Assembly (NCBI GenBank): GCA_037176885.1
Contig: JAWWNJ010000009.1
Span: 1,674,001-1,738,000, forward strand
Direction of reading: 5' to 3'
From: Favolaschia claudopus
Taxonomy: Eukaryota; Basidiomycota; Agaricomycetes; Agaricales; Mycenaceae
Length of the DNA: 64,000 nucleotides
Below, piece by piece: positions 10,840 through 23,095 of this stretch (position 1 is the stretch's first letter; every line of letters begins with the position of its first letter). The translations under genes and the position numbers were made by a program. The notes beneath the pieces were generated by a model that was given only the letters and a program-made list of their open reading frames with translations, was not told the DNA's origin and made no database searches.

Positions 10840-12288
10840 ATGGATATAATATAAAGCTCAAAGTGGCCCGGACTTTCCGATGTATTCTTATGTATTCTTA
10901 TCATCCCTAGCCTTTTTTTTACGCCTAGTCTTTGTTTTGTGCCTATGCAAACCGGTGGACCATATTTCAAGACGTAATATGGTAAACAACGGACTCGATT
11001 CATGTCTAAAAATCGAATGACTTCACGCATGCTCCCTATGTGATGGTAAGCTGCACGCCTTCAATCTGTCTCGGCTTGAGTAAGTCCAAATCATGGTTCC
11101 AACTCCGAGTCTGCCAATTTCGTACTGGTGGCCAGGTTGGCCAATCTTTTTGAGCAAGCCCCACACCGCAGTCAGTTATTGGAATGAGTACATCAGTTCG
11201 CAAAGAGCATTCAGAGAATTCAGGAACACATTGATTCCTCTTTCGGTGCTGTCTATACGCCCTGACGATGGTAAGGACGGAAAGAGAGATTCAACACTGC
11301 ATTACGTGACAATGTTCGAATGTTCAATTTCCTTTTATCTCGCAGCGATGACAACCAGCGAAGGTCTATTAGTTTACGCTTTAACGTTGGAAGAGAACTA
11401 TTCCCAACACGTATCACAAGGTCCCTGGACCCATGTGAACTATGCGTTATCATTTTCCCATTATTCAAGTTTGCCTCAGGATCAACAATTCTGCCCTTCA
11501 AGACACGACCGGCGTCATTTCAGCTGCCTCTACGTCACTCATAGCATCCAATTGGTTCGAACTAGCCAGATTGGACACCGGGAAAGATGGAAATAACGCG
11601 TGATAAAGTTGCAATCATGCCATGTTATCAAGCGGCATTCTTGGAAGCTTGTGAGACCAACCCTAACGGTCATCTCGAGTAAAAAATCTTGCTGCGTGCT
11701 CAAGTAATTTCTATGCCTATCTCCTGCAATATTTCGCTGCGTTCAAGATCTCAATCTAGAATTTCTACGACTGGTTGATCAAACATGCCCGGAAATCTCC
11801 GACGGTAACGACACAACCCGGTTGTTTTTGGCCATCACGACACAGTTCGTCCGCACACACGCACGGCGCATTTTTATGCTGGATCTACGCTGTCCAGTGC
11901 ACTGCGGGCTAGCTCTTTCTCACTCCAGTCAAGGGGATTCTTTCTTCTTCAAGTGACCCATTTTTGCACCGTAGCGGCACCGCTGCTTAGTACAACTTGA
12001 AGAATTCAAATCTCGAGCTCTCAGGTCTACTTCCGGGGCCAGTTTCCCAGTAGCACCAACTGGGAGCCGTTGGCAAGACCGTGGGCTATTTTGGGCCTTT
12101 GCCAACCCCGCTCCCAAATATAACTTATCGCGCACGGTCCTAAAACCAGTCACCTTCCATTTGTTCGTCTCTCGATGGTATGACGCCCGCAGTCATCCAA
12201 ATGACGGTAGTTCAGGTGGATTCTGGGTGGGGCTCTGACCCCGGAGCGCTTAAAAGGGCTCACCTTGACCTGACGTCTCTATCTCAAC
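10840..12288. other. 1.45-kb intergenic region
   Basis: No gene could be built here. Open frames such as 11093-11596 lack recognisable motifs or usable splice joins. A TATA-like CTTAAAAG sits near 12249, about 40 bp before the aspartic peptidase 2 start. Confidence 0.45.
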
Positions 12289-14278
12289 ATGCCTCACTTC
12301 GTTATCAAAGCCCTACCTTTCTCAACTCGACTCGCCACTAGAAACGTTCTCGCAGCCGATCAAGCGCGCGCGGCCAAGTTTCTAGCTGGAGGTCGACCTC
12401 TTCCACGTTTACTATCGCTACGCACTAGATAACACAACCTCCAGTTCACCCGCACGGGCCTACCGCTTTCCGCGAGAAGAAGGCACACCATCATCACCAC
12501 CATCGCCACCATGGTCACGAAGGCGCGACCACTGGTGGGGGAGGTGCAGCTAGTGGTGGTGCCCCTACGAGCCCCGAGGCTCCGCCTGCCGCTGGGGATA
12601 GTTCCGTCGATGTTACTGATGCCGGTATAACCTTTCATAATTTATCTTCATGCGCTAGACTGACTTTGTGTCAAGCTGTTACCTATACAATGAGTGTTGG
12701 AGTTGGATCCCCCGCTACGCAATATACGCTTTTGATTGATACCGGTATGGGATCCCGTGAATTTTCACTCATTGGTCTTAAGGCATTCCCCGCCCATAGG
12801 AAGTTCGAATACCTGGATCGGCGCCGGAAAAGCATACAATCCTACTTCCACTAGCACGGATACTCGCAACTCAGTCGTGCGTGTTTCAATTCAGCGGCCT
12901 GAATTTTTTCTGAGGCAACTTTCAGAACGTGAGCTATGGCTCAGGCTCAGTGGGTATTTCTTTAGTATGGCATTCGTTTCCTGATCTCGATTTCCCCTTC
13001 AAGTTTACCGGAACTGAATGTATGTACATTATCGCGAAATTTCGAATTTATATATGATCTCTACTGACCTTCACCAGACATCGATCAAGTCACTCTTGGC
13101 CCTGATCTCGTCATACAGAAACAATCCATCGGAGTTGCTTCGCAAGCAAATGGATTCAACGACGTGGACGGAATTCTCGGGTATGCAGCTTTCTCGGGTT
13201 CAACCTTCAGGTTATTTTCGCTGAATTATTTTCCACACTTTTCTCAGCATCGGCCCTGTTGACCTAACTTCGGGCACCGTCAAATCGACCTCCACCGTCC
13301 CAACAGTTACAGACAATCTTTTCCAACAAGGCACCATTCCTACCGAATCCATCGGCATCTCGTACGTCCCTACCACCTCGGCGACCGAAGCCGCGAACGG
13401 AGAGCTTACCTTCGGTGGCACGGATGATTCCAAATTCGAGGGAGACATCTCGTATGTTCCTATCACGACGACCTCTCCGGCCAGCAAGTGAGTTATAAGA
13501 TGAATATTGACCTGCTGACCTGACGGACATTTGCGTGGGTAGCTATTGGGGAATAGATCAGAGCATCAGGTCTGTGAGGAGACTGACAGTGCTTGCAAAT
13601 ATCAAACCTTTTTTTCGTCAGTTACGGGACAGATAACACCATCCTGAATTTAACCGCCGGCATCGTATGTGCCTTTTTGATCTGCCCATTGTCTCATGTA
13701 TCTATGCAAATTTAGGTTGATACGGGCACAACTTTGTTGATGATCGCCACCGACGCATTCCAAGCTTATCAGCAGGCAACTGGGGCGACTGCCGACAGGT
13801 ATACTTGACTCTTGTTGGTCTCAATGTAAGGCTCCTTGCTTAACAAATTGATTTCAGGACCACGGGTCTTCTCACTGTCACCGAAAGCCAGTTTGAGAAT
13901 ATGCAGAGCCTGTTTTTCCAAATTGGAGATGTGAATTCTACTGTCTATTCCCTCCAAAATATTGAATCTCAACTCGCCTGCGAAATTTAGCAAACCCTCG
14001 AGCTGACGCCCAACGCGCAAATCTGGCCCCGGTCGTTGAACTCGACGCTGGGAGGGCAGGCGAACAAGATTTACCTCATTGTCGCCGACATGGGCAGCAA
14101 CAGTGGATCTGGTTTGGATTTCATTGATGGGTTTGGCTTCCTCCAGGTTTGTAATTCAAAGTTCCATTATTTTTCGCGCCCTTGAGACTCTTCACAGCGG
14201 TTCTACTCAGTTTTCGACACCACCAACGCGCAGGTTGGGTTTGCGACTACAGAGTTTACGATGGCGGAAACTAATTGA
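12289..14278 (+). CDS. Aspartic peptidase A1 (copy 2), non-secreted type
   Basis: Pepsin-like endopeptidase with about a dozen introns. Starts MPHFVIKALPFSTRLATRN, with a DQARAAKFLAGG propeptide block and a histidine-rich run (HHHHHHRHHGHEG) before the mature part VTYTMSVGVGSPATQY. Catalytic motif 1 is LLIDTGSSNTWIGAG, with its glycine codon split by an intron. NVSYGSGSFTGTEYIDQVTLG and GILGIGPVDLTSG follow. Catalytic motif 2 is GIVDTGTTLLMIATDAF. It ends QRFYSVFDTTNAQVGFATTEF…MAETN. Both Asp are present. As in copy 1, no hydrophobic signal peptide is visible. It is a close paralogue of 2394-4364 on the opposite strand. Confidence 0.9.
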
Positions 14279-14456
14279 GTCGGTATGATTCCGATAACGA
14301 ACACACGGACGCTGTTTTGTAACATGGACTGCCGGATAGTATCTGATCGCTAAAGCTTATGCAGATTGAGATAGGACATTCGAGTTGAATTGATACACGC
14401 TATTTCTATGCTATGGATCGCCAGAACACAAGTTGGGGAAGATTGTATGCTTCTTT

Positions 14457-14985
14457 CTAACTGGAACCCGACGTCAACCGTACACATCGCGTCAAATGGA
14501 AGTGATAATTGGGTGCAACATTTTTCCAATCCATCATGCCAGCCACAGTGTTCTCGTCGACATAGCGAAAATAATCGATGATGGGTTTTTCGTCGTAAAT
14601 CATAGCAGCACTGACGACGCCTCGATGTTTAATTTCTCGGATCTGCAGAAATATCGGTCAGACGTCTATCGGCTCGTGTTGGAATCCCATACTCTGGCAT
14701 GCCCGTATTCTTCCAGAAACGTCCGCTTTCCATCTGCCCCATGAACTATTATCGGTTCGACGTTGTCTTCGCTATGAAACGTCTTGCCGGCCCACTTCAT
14801 AGTCTTCAACTGCTGTGTCATATGATGGCCTGTATCAAAGTCCGCGCCTTCCCACTCGCCGAGAAGGAAAGAAGGCTGGATAGGCTTGAGTTTATCGAAG
14901 ATAATGGTCGCGTTGGGCTCAGTGGTCTTGCCTCCGGCTTTGATAATGTCGAGATACGCTTGTTCAGGGCTGATACCGGATGAGC
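14457..14985 (-). CDS. GXWXG/DUF4334 protein (5' end not found)
   Basis: Two exons are secure: up to 14985 and 14457-14642, joined over intron 14643-14692. They read GISPEQAYLDIIKAGGKTT, then PSFLGEWEGADFDTGHH (the GxWxG box), KWAGKTFHSEDNVEPIIVHG and EEYGHAR. The second exon gives IREIKHRGVVSAAMIYDEKPI and …FRYVDENTVAGMMDWKN, the typical DUF4334 tail. This family is small and of unknown function. The frame runs a little upstream of 14985 but meets no Met. A splice acceptor near 14985 suggests a first exon further up that I could not identify. Confidence 0.75.
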
Positions 14986-16148
14986 CTGATACTCGGCGGC
15001 ACTTGCCTAAGGAAACAGTTAACTTACGAAATCATGTCTGGAGGGCTGCTGGCAACGAAGTACGGCTTTCCTTCGAAAGGTTGAACAGGTTTATAACTTG
15101 GCGATAAATAACTTGTACAACAGCGGTGCCGAAAAGCTGGGTACCGACCAGAGATGCAACTCGTTGACATCCACTCCGCAGCTCGGATCATCACCGCTGA
15201 GGCAGAGTGATAGTCCGAATAACTAACTCGAAGTTGATACCGCCGCAAGTTGGCATTTTGCCAGATTAGTGTTTCAATTTTCGCCAGTTTCAACTTGGTC
15301 ACGTGAATAATGTTCAAAACTGAGTTACAGCAGGTCGAGTGTTTTTAGCCTCTAGAAGTCTAGCATCAGCTTCTCTGCAGTTATAATCGTTTTTGGGGAG
15401 TTGCTCACCGTCATTTAGCAGGCTTATAACGAGTACTTTTAAGTAATCGTTCTTTTCGATCTTCAGGATGAGGTTTTCGAGAATTTGATCGCATCAGTGT
15501 GGTCACTCTAGATTGTAAGGAAAACGCGTTTTTCTCCCACGGATTTGATGATACATCTGTTCGCATCTGATCTAAGACCAAGGGAACTCCCGGGCCCGAA
15601 CAAACCGTTCTCAATGCGAGCTGGTCGACGCGCAAGCGGCGACCGAGCGAGCTTTGAGCCGTGAAGCTCGAATCAGAATAATTCTCTCAAAATTCGGAAT
15701 GCCAAGTCGGCAGAAACTAAACAGAAACCAAATTCACTTGCCCTTTCGCTTTCGAGATTGTCTTTGGCAGAGTATTCAAGGCACGCTCGAGAAAGGTAAT
15801 TTCATTTGGTCTACGTACATGGACCGGGTCTCCCCGTGAGAGGCTCACGGAACGACGCGATTGGCTCACCAAAGGTTCCGGCTTAAATTCAGCCTAAATG
15901 AGTGGCGCATCGAGTATCCAGATGTGAGAATACGAGTGAGTTGATTGGGCTGCAAGTCCAACGCTGCGCAGTACAAAGGGTCTCAGAGTTCTCAGAGAGT
16001 ACTTACTGGACGTTCCCGCCACTCGTGAATTCAACACTATAACTACAATTTAAAGATAAGATCCTGGAAAAATAATGAGTTCTCTTGAGTCACAAGGCAG
16101 GAGACGACACACACCCTCCACTAATGACACACCCCATCCTGAGTTCCG
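14986..16148. other. Stretch without a recognisable gene
   Basis: Presumably contains the missing first exon of the GXWXG gene. A minus-strand open stretch ending FEGKPYFVASSPPDMIS near 15024 looks weakly protein-like but could not be joined to anything. Nothing else seen. Confidence 0.35.
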
Positions 16149-16652
16149 TTACGGACCACAAAGTGAAACTGAACGGATCATCTTAGGGTAGACCACCAAT
16201 ATCAAGAAATGAAACGATGGCGAGCTGACAATTCGTTGCAGGTCGTCCGTCGGCGCCGCGCACAAGACATCCAACACCAGGCTTCGAAGCTGCGTGAAGT
16301 CGTGCGCGCAAAGCTTCGCGAACGTCGCAAGCTTTGTGATCACAATAAATCCCTGACGCAAACAGAGGTCAATTGCTCCAACATATTCGACTAGACGCGA
16401 GTTTGAGCAGAGTGCCTCGTTGAGCCCAACCGATACGAATTCCGTGGTGAATATGAAACCGTTTGTGGCTCTCAGGGAATAGAAAATCTGTTTTTGGGCG
16501 GGAACTACCCTAGATCGGGCCACCAGAGCGCAGTTCAGGAGGTCAGGAGTAGAGCCAGCGGGAAAACTCATGCAAAGATCCAAGAACTTGGGGGTGTTGA
16601 ACGGGCTTTCCTTCGTTTCGAGGTGAGGGTTGAGAGCAAGGTGCGTCGGCAT
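16149..16652 (-). CDS. Short F-box-protein-like ORF, probably a remnant
   Basis: A single uninterrupted 167-residue frame. DLLNCALVARSRVVPAQKQIFYSLR resembles the stretch after the F-box in agaric F-box proteins ('LLNCALVSRSWVxPAQxxIF'). It is followed by LATFAKLCAHDFTQLRSLVLDV, reminiscent of the first leucine-rich repeat. Normal members are 400-600 residues; this one lacks most of the repeats, and its F-box start is diverged. It may be a truncated pseudogene or a short adaptor. Recognition is from memory of the family pattern. Confidence 0.45.
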   Translation of the reverse strand: MPTHLALNPHLETKESPFNTPKFLDLCMSFPAGSTPDLLNCALVARSRVVPAQKQIFYSLRATNGFIFTTEFVSVGLNEALCSNSRLVEYVGAIDLCLRQGFIVITKLATFAKLCAHDFTQLRSLVLDVLCAAPTDDLQRIVSSPSFHFLILVVYPKMIRSVSLCGP

Positions 16653-17972
16653 CCGATGCCGTCATGAACATCAATCGCGTACACATGTGCAAATTACGCG
16701 TTTATTGAAATTGAAAGTCGCGTGAAAGTATATTCTGCACGCGTTCTACGCGCCACATGAAGACACTCGCAAACAGGCGAATCGAGAACAAGTAAAACTG
16801 TGAGTATAAAAGGTACCGAGGTTCAATGACAGAGGATAGTGAGATTCGGAAGTTGACAGTCCAAGTCGATCGGTTAAACTCAACTCCAGTTGAGTGATTC
16901 CTTCGAACCCAAGCCAGCACAAGCGGAGCCAATCCATTCTCGCTCCAGAATGGGGAAAAAGTATGCATCCAGTTGAGGCTCAGTGTCGAACGGGACAATA
17001 ATTAAGAGTCGATTGAGATTAGGCAGTAAGATGAAACATAGATGTAATTAGAGAAAAGAAAAGCTAACCACCACATGCTCAGAATACAAAACTCGGTTGC
17101 ACTGCGACTCTCATCATGTCTTGAATACTTCATACCTTCCAACTCAACTTAAATTGTGCGACAACGAGACGGATTGAATTTATTCACTGTTGATAAACAT
17201 TGGTTCGGAGTACTGTAAGCGAGTACACGCAGAAACTTGAACTCTGCCAGAAACCCCACGTTAAGTACAGCAAACCCCACAAAAAAAATTAAAGTACGAG
17301 TCCTGCCGCACGGAGTGGCGGCCCGCTTACCGCATGTATATAGAATAATGCGCGCGGCACTGGACAGTGATGGAACATTCCAAGTGTTTTTCAAGTTGAA
17401 CTTCCCAAGAAGGTCATAGAAGTGAGAATCGAGATCCTTTATCCCATATCCACAGCCATTCGTGCTCTCTGCAGCTCCGACTATTGGGCAGGCGAGGTAC
17501 GATAGGTAAAGTAAGTGTCATAGTAAGTGTCATGACCGTGACGGGCCACGACGGAGCAAACAAGAAAAACCAAGGAGCGCAACAGTATATCTAAGACATA
17601 GTTCAAACTGCCCGGACTTGTGGGTGAACTCAGAACATTTGAATCCACCGAAAGCATTCAACACGTCCACGTGATCAAGTTGAACTGTCCCGATTAGGCA
17701 ATATGATGATTTTTCTTTTTGGATTCGTAATGAGATTCCGCCCCCTGCCAGTTGAGATTGTTTTTTTCCCTCGCAATGTAGAATACGCAGCTATCATTTC
17801 AGAAAATAGACGTAAACGAACCGAAAACCTAACTTGAAGTTTACTAAAGATCTTTCGGGAATAAGCCCCACTCTGACGTCATCGTGCTGGCTATGATTTA
17901 AAGGTCCGCAAGTGGCATCGTTGCTCATCTGATTTTTGACCACCCGCCACTACATACCACCAAACCTTTCAA
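16653..17972. other. Intergenic region
   Basis: No gene could be supported. A 12-bp near-tandem repeat (AGTAAGTGTCAT twice) occurs near 17511-17534. A TATA-like GATTTAAAGG lies near 17895, upstream of the next gene. Confidence 0.4.
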
Positions 17973-18529
17973 ATGGCTTCAGCTATGCCCATGACGGAAC
18001 CCGCAACCATCAACACAGCGGAACCCATGCCCGCCGGTACGACCATGGCGCGCGGAGAAGCGGGTACGTCGAACGCCTTTGCCATCCATATCTGGTGCGA
18101 TGAAATGTTGCAGGCGAACCACAATCTTCAGCTGTCGCTCAAACCGAAGGACAGCCCCCCATGGTCCCATTCAAAGAACGCGTAATAGGTAGATCCCAGC
18201 GTTTCAGTTTATGTTGAATATACCGTTGACTTGGTTTGAAGGTGTTGCCAAGGTTAGCAGACCTTGAACGAGTATCTCTGTGGTATCCTCTGACAATGGA
18301 TTGTTTATATTAGAAAACCCGAGGAACTGTACGTGTCTCGCATCACTCGTTCTCTTCAACTCGCTGATATCGTAATCGTAGCTTTTGGGCAAGGCGAGCT
18401 GCCTAAATATCACCCGTGTATTCAGAGATACTTACGCCGTATCTCTAGCCTGAACTGAAAGAACACGGCGAGAAGATTCTCCAAGGGGAGGCATCAATTC
18501 ACAATGTCGAGGAACCGCCAACAATGTAA
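17973..18529 (+). CDS. Small conserved fungal protein encoded by micro-exons
   Basis: Six exons: 17973-18063, 18114-18188, 18242-18252 (11 nt), 18314-18328 (15 nt), 18382-18393 (12 nt) and 18449-18529. They sum to 285 nt, giving 94 residues plus stop. The last intron (18394-18448) is GC-AG. The product reads MASAMPMTEPATINTAEP…, QPPMVPFKERVIGVAKKTRG, TLLGKPELKEHGEKILQGEA and ends EEPPTM. 'PFK..V.G.AK..RGT.LGK.E.KE.GE.IL.G' is a pattern I associate with small uncharacterised basidiomycete proteins. The perfect frame through three tiny exons and the conserved look of the result support the model. Read without introns, the same start gives only an uninformative 70-residue frame. Function unknown. 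Confidence 0.7.
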
Positions 18530-18710
18530 GAGCAACTCACAGAACAGAACAGTGAGTTTCGTACTCTTCCGTATTTTACTGTAAAATTCTCACAACGGCT
18601 TCCGCACTGAAGTGATACCAGATAGAATGTATATTAGTTGTACAGATGTGGTTTATGAAGCTATAATATGATGTGGCCAAATGCAACGAGAAGATTATAC
18701 TCCAGAGATA

Positions 18711-20192
18711 TCATGTTCTATCGCCCGGTCCAGGATCATCCCTCCATGTATGACTTACGAATTGGATGGGATGCTTATGTATTACATTCCACGCAGGTAT
18801 AGAGACGACGATAAAGTCCTGTCAAGCAGGACATGTTTTACTCAGCAGGTCCTCGAGCATCATAAAACATCGACTCACGTTCACATAAAGAGGGCCTGTC
18901 GTGAAAGTACCAACCGATATGCTGCTGTCGCATTGAACTGTACCTTCCCAATCCACGGCTGCATCCTGAGGGTTGCACTTCTCGGAGTACGCGATTGGAG
19001 GAGGAAGGAATGAGAGAACTCCTTCACCCATACATGTATCCCGATCCTGACTTTCCCCGTGAACAAGAAGAGAAACACGACGCATAAGGTGTACGCAAAC
19101 GGGGTGATTTAAATTATCTTGCTGTTTTGTCGCTTTGCCAGAAGGCGACGGTCGTCGAACGAGTTCTGTCAAGATTGGTGCCGGGCCACTAATCTGCAGA
19201 TGGAACGGAATTGAATCTGACAGGCCATACGTTAGGGCAGAGGGTATGAAGAGCTAAAAAAAATTGAATTCGAGTCAATTTCGACGCACGAAATAAAAGT
19301 CAATGCAGACATACATTGCAGTCAATATTCTTTTGTGCTAATTTATGACCAATGTCGCACAAAATCTGATACCACTCCTCTGGGGCAGTCTTGATTGTGG
19401 AAAGTAAATTCGTGTCTGGTGTAATGGGTCGCGGTGGGTATGCAGTCGGTCTCATCGTGACAGCAACGCTGAGACTGCAATTCAAGCCTCGTAAATATGG
19501 TCAAGAGCAGGTAGAGAAAACCGAGCATACCGGAGACTTACGTCTTTTCACCTCTCCACAACAACAACCGTGGATGTAGCGTAGTGCTCACGACGATCGA
19601 CAGCGTATAGCTACATTTGACATACGTGAGCGGTGGCCCCTGCGGTGTTATCCGAATGGATGGAGGAAGAGGCCAGATTTGTTCGCCAGAGTCTTTGAAC
19701 GTTGACGGGAAAATGAACGAGAACGGGATAGATTCGGGACAAGTAGCACCCATAGTATTGTCGCTCCATACTGTGTAGCTGTCGTTGACCAGTTCAATCG
19801 GCTGGCCCCCGTTCGAAGCGGCCAGATCCAAACGACCATGAAGCTGGAACAGATACGAAAGAATCAGTTGTCTTTGAAAAGTATTCATATTGAGAAGGAT
19901 TCACCTTCAAGACAACGTCCGTCACGCTTTCAGAGTTTTGAATGCAGATCTTTCCCTTGACCAACTCGTTTGGACGGTAGGTCGGCGAGGGAGACCTGTC
20001 CTCTTGGTCTTTCAACAATAGAGTGATGCGGCCATTGGTAGCTTTGAATTCCCCCGTTGGTGACAGTCTACCTACAATCGAGGATCGCGAAAGACGCTCC
20101 TCCCCCTCCGATGGTTCGGGAGAATATGGAGGACTGAGCGCCCTAACCCGACCGACGCCGCGGCCAAGGGGTGAGTCATAGCTCAAAAGCAT
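18711..20192 (-). CDS. Arrestin-like protein B
   Basis: Two-lobed arrestin-fold protein. It begins MLLSYDSPLGRGVGRVRAL. The N-terminal lobe has RITLLLKDQED…YRPNELVKGKICIQN, then LHGRLDLAASNG and the SYTVWSD…IPFSFIFPSTF block. The C-terminal lobe follows in separate exons (RPITPDTNLLSTIKTAPEEWYQ…, FHLQISGPAPILTELV) and the end is DFIVVSIPAWNVIHK…DDPGPGDRT. Fungal α-arrestins connect membrane transporters to Rsp5-type ubiquitin ligases. No clear PPxY motif was seen, so that role is only possible. Lies next to its paralogue 20932-22420, same strand and same exon pattern. Confidence 0.75.
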
Positions 20193-20931
20193 GAACACGT
20201 CTCTCACCCAGCGTCCGTGTCAGAACAGCGATAAGGAGGAAGGGTGACGCTGGGCCGGGGGACAGGCATCCTTGGTGCGGTGGTAGGGACAGAGTTTTGA
20301 GTCTAGTCGAGTCATGTTGGGCTACTTTTATACCAACAATGATTGGGCACAGGGCGATGATCAGGCCCACTTCGGCGTAAAAGATGTGATGTTGCGCCAA
20401 TTGATGGCGGATGTACAATTTTGATTAGTAAGTTCAGAATCTGAACCTGACCGCGTTCTACCGCATTGGCAAGTTGGAAATGCATGTGGGCGCTGCTGCC
20501 ATTATCCACAATCCGCACCACAAAGATTGACACGAATTTATGGTGAAGCACAAAATAGGCCCGAAAGACTCGGAGTCGGATTGAACTGGCGGCCAGGAAT
20601 CGACCGCGACGGCGCCAGCAGTGAGTATCCAATGGTGCTAGCGAGTAATCGTACCTGGCACCCACCCCGATATGAGAGCTCCAAGCTGTCTAGCGACCGT
20701 TCCTGAACATGTGGGAAGAGAATCCCATGTACGTTTGCCGTCAGTGAAGCACCAAAGCGGCGACGCCGAATGAAATTTTCGATATTAGTTAATATATGTA
20801 CACCGAAAAACGCAAGAAAAACGTCAGTGAAATTATGACTTCGTGAATTAATGTGATCATTAGAAAGATTCCCCCGCCGATTTAGATTGAGATTGGTTTA
20901 GGATGTATTTCGCGTTCATGCGCGTGTGCGT
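20193..20931. promoter_or_regulatory. Intergenic between the two arrestin genes
   Basis: 739 bp; must hold the promoter of arrestin B and the 3' end of arrestin A. No distinct element is visible. Confidence 0.4.
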
Positions 20932-22420
20932 TTAATCAGGTTCAACGTACGACTCCGTAACGAAGCGTACCGGAATTTCGTGCTGGACACCCAGAAGCGA
21001 AGAATTTCTGGAGGGAGTTATTATCAGGCTGATGTAGTCCTGCATGAGAGCTCAGAAATCGAGTCACATTCAACAAGCAGTTAACGAGCACCTTTACGTT
21101 GAGCCCACCAACTGAAAAACCGCCTACGGTAACAGTCTCATCGCATTTTATTTCACCGTCCCAATTAAAGGTGCTCGCACAGACATCGCATGACTCGCAT
21201 TTGAGTTTGCAGTTGCAGTTTAGATCCAGCGGAGGTAAAGGAGGGAAACGAGCCTCGCCGATTCGCAGCAGGCGCACCGTTGCTTTGCCGCGATACGCAT
21301 ACATAACTTTGCGAGTAAGGAATGCGCGAACTGGTAAGCGGGGAGAGTCATTCCCAACCGTCGGTAGGAACAGTTGACGCAACGACGAAAGAGGCCCGGA
21401 GAATTGTAGATGAATTGGTATCGTGTCGGGCAGTCCGAATATTCTGACCGAGGGGATGAAACTCTGTAAAGCAGAAAGAAGCATTTAAAAAATTGAACAT
21501 CTCGTCAGGCCTATTACCCTGACCTCGCATTGTATTGGAGCGACCTTCGAACAGCAACTTGAAATTAAACAAGACGTTTGATACCATTCTTCTGGTATTA
21601 GTTTCACTGAAGAGTGGAAATTCAGGACCGAGGGTAGGCCACGAAACGGGACAGTTTGTGGGTTGTATTCAATCGGAATATAGACGCTGAACGCCGTTTA
21701 GCCCTTCGTGACCGAAGATAATAAAACAGCCACGTACAAAGTGGCGCTGGGTAAAATTCCTAGGCGTCGGGTGTTGGTGATCGTGATATGAAGGCTATAT
21801 TGGCAACGGACGAAGAGAGCAGGGAATCCAGGAAAGCCAACAATATATGAGGGAGGCAAGGGTTCATTCCGACCGTCATGTTGACAGGTTGCAGGAAATT
21901 CGCATGCTAGTTCAACGGTTCCCGGGAACTCAGACGACTCGGCGGACGAAGGATCACAAGACCAGAGGCAATAAGTGTTTTTGAACACTTTGATACTTTG
22001 AACGCCAGAATCTGTTGTGGTTGTTTCTATTCTACCTTGCAGCTAAATATATACGGGGTGCAGATGAGTAACTTAACATATCCCAAAACTAAACTATACG
22101 CGCACCTTGGCCACAATTTCGCAAACGCGACTGGCGCCCCGCTCAATTATCAGTGACCCTCGGACCAGACCATGGCGTCGGTATATGGGAACACGTATGT
22201 CTGGGTCCTGGTCGAGAAGCACGACTGTCGCCGGACCTGATCTTTTGGTGAAGATGCCGGTGGGCTGTTGGCGTCTTCTGCGTTGTGGGGAGATATCCAG
22301 ACGCGTCTCGTCGCGTGCTGGATCCTGCGAATAGCACGGCGGCGGATTGGGTGGTGAATCGTATGGGGGAGGATGGTATGGCAGCGCTCGTTGAGACGAC
22401 CCACAAAAAGGTGAAGACAT
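20932..22420 (-). CDS. Arrestin-like protein A
   Basis: Starts MSSPFCGSSQRALPYHPPPY, rich in proline and tyrosine. The N-lobe contains GPATVVLLDQDPDIRVPIYRR and GLVRGSLIIERGASRVCEIV. After an intron at GCCAAG|GTGCGC comes LQGRIETTTTDSGVQSIKVF and NTYCLWSCDPSS. The C-lobe has FIPSVRIFGLPDTIPIHLQFSGP and a cysteine cluster (NCNCKLKCESCDVC). It ends VRFVTESYVEPD. Compared with arrestin B, the order of blocks, the intron after the first β-strands and the C-terminal strand are the same, which argues for tandem duplication. The cysteine cluster is peculiar to this copy. Confidence 0.75.
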
Positions 22421-23095
22421 GGTGGTACACCAGTAGTGAGTCAATGACTCGACAACATCTGGGGTCAAATATGGGGCAACATATTTTAAGCTACACCCCT
22501 AGCCCCATCAGAACTGCCGACGGTCCTCCGCAATTGGCATGCTTACACATCGAAGAGATAGAGATTTGCTGATCAATCAGGGACCCGTTCAAAAATGACT
22601 GTGACTCCAAGTACGCGGTTCAAAGTGATACCGCCGCGTACGCAGCCCGGGGTTTTGGAAGTGTGCGTTGGGACCAGAATGCTGAAGAGCCAGTGCTGAA
22701 GTACGAGGAAGGTACAAAGATAAGGCAGTAGGCGATATGTGATTTGATTGTTCGAAAGATGGAAGCGTTGCCAGTTCAAGTTGCCGATCAGTCTTCCGGA
22801 TAATCGGACGGGTACATTGATGGCAAAGGTTCGGCCGACTCTTGTGTTCCCCGAAATTAGGAGAATATCACGTCTTCCCCATCTTCAAGTTGTGCAATTT
22901 TTCGCCTTCGCGGGTCGCAGATGGGGAACTCGTAAATGCCTCGTAAACAAGGAAAAGCTCGCACGTTTTGAACCAGCTACCCACATATATGAAGCCGCCA
23001 ATCTCGGGGTCAAGGGTTTAGTGAATGGGTCCGGATTCCGACTCGGAGCACACATACACAAGATAAGATGAATGAATTAACTCTACCACAACCAA
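22421..23095. other. Intergenic region
   Basis: Between arrestin A and dynactin p62, both on minus. Open frames here have no recognisable content. Confidence 0.4.
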
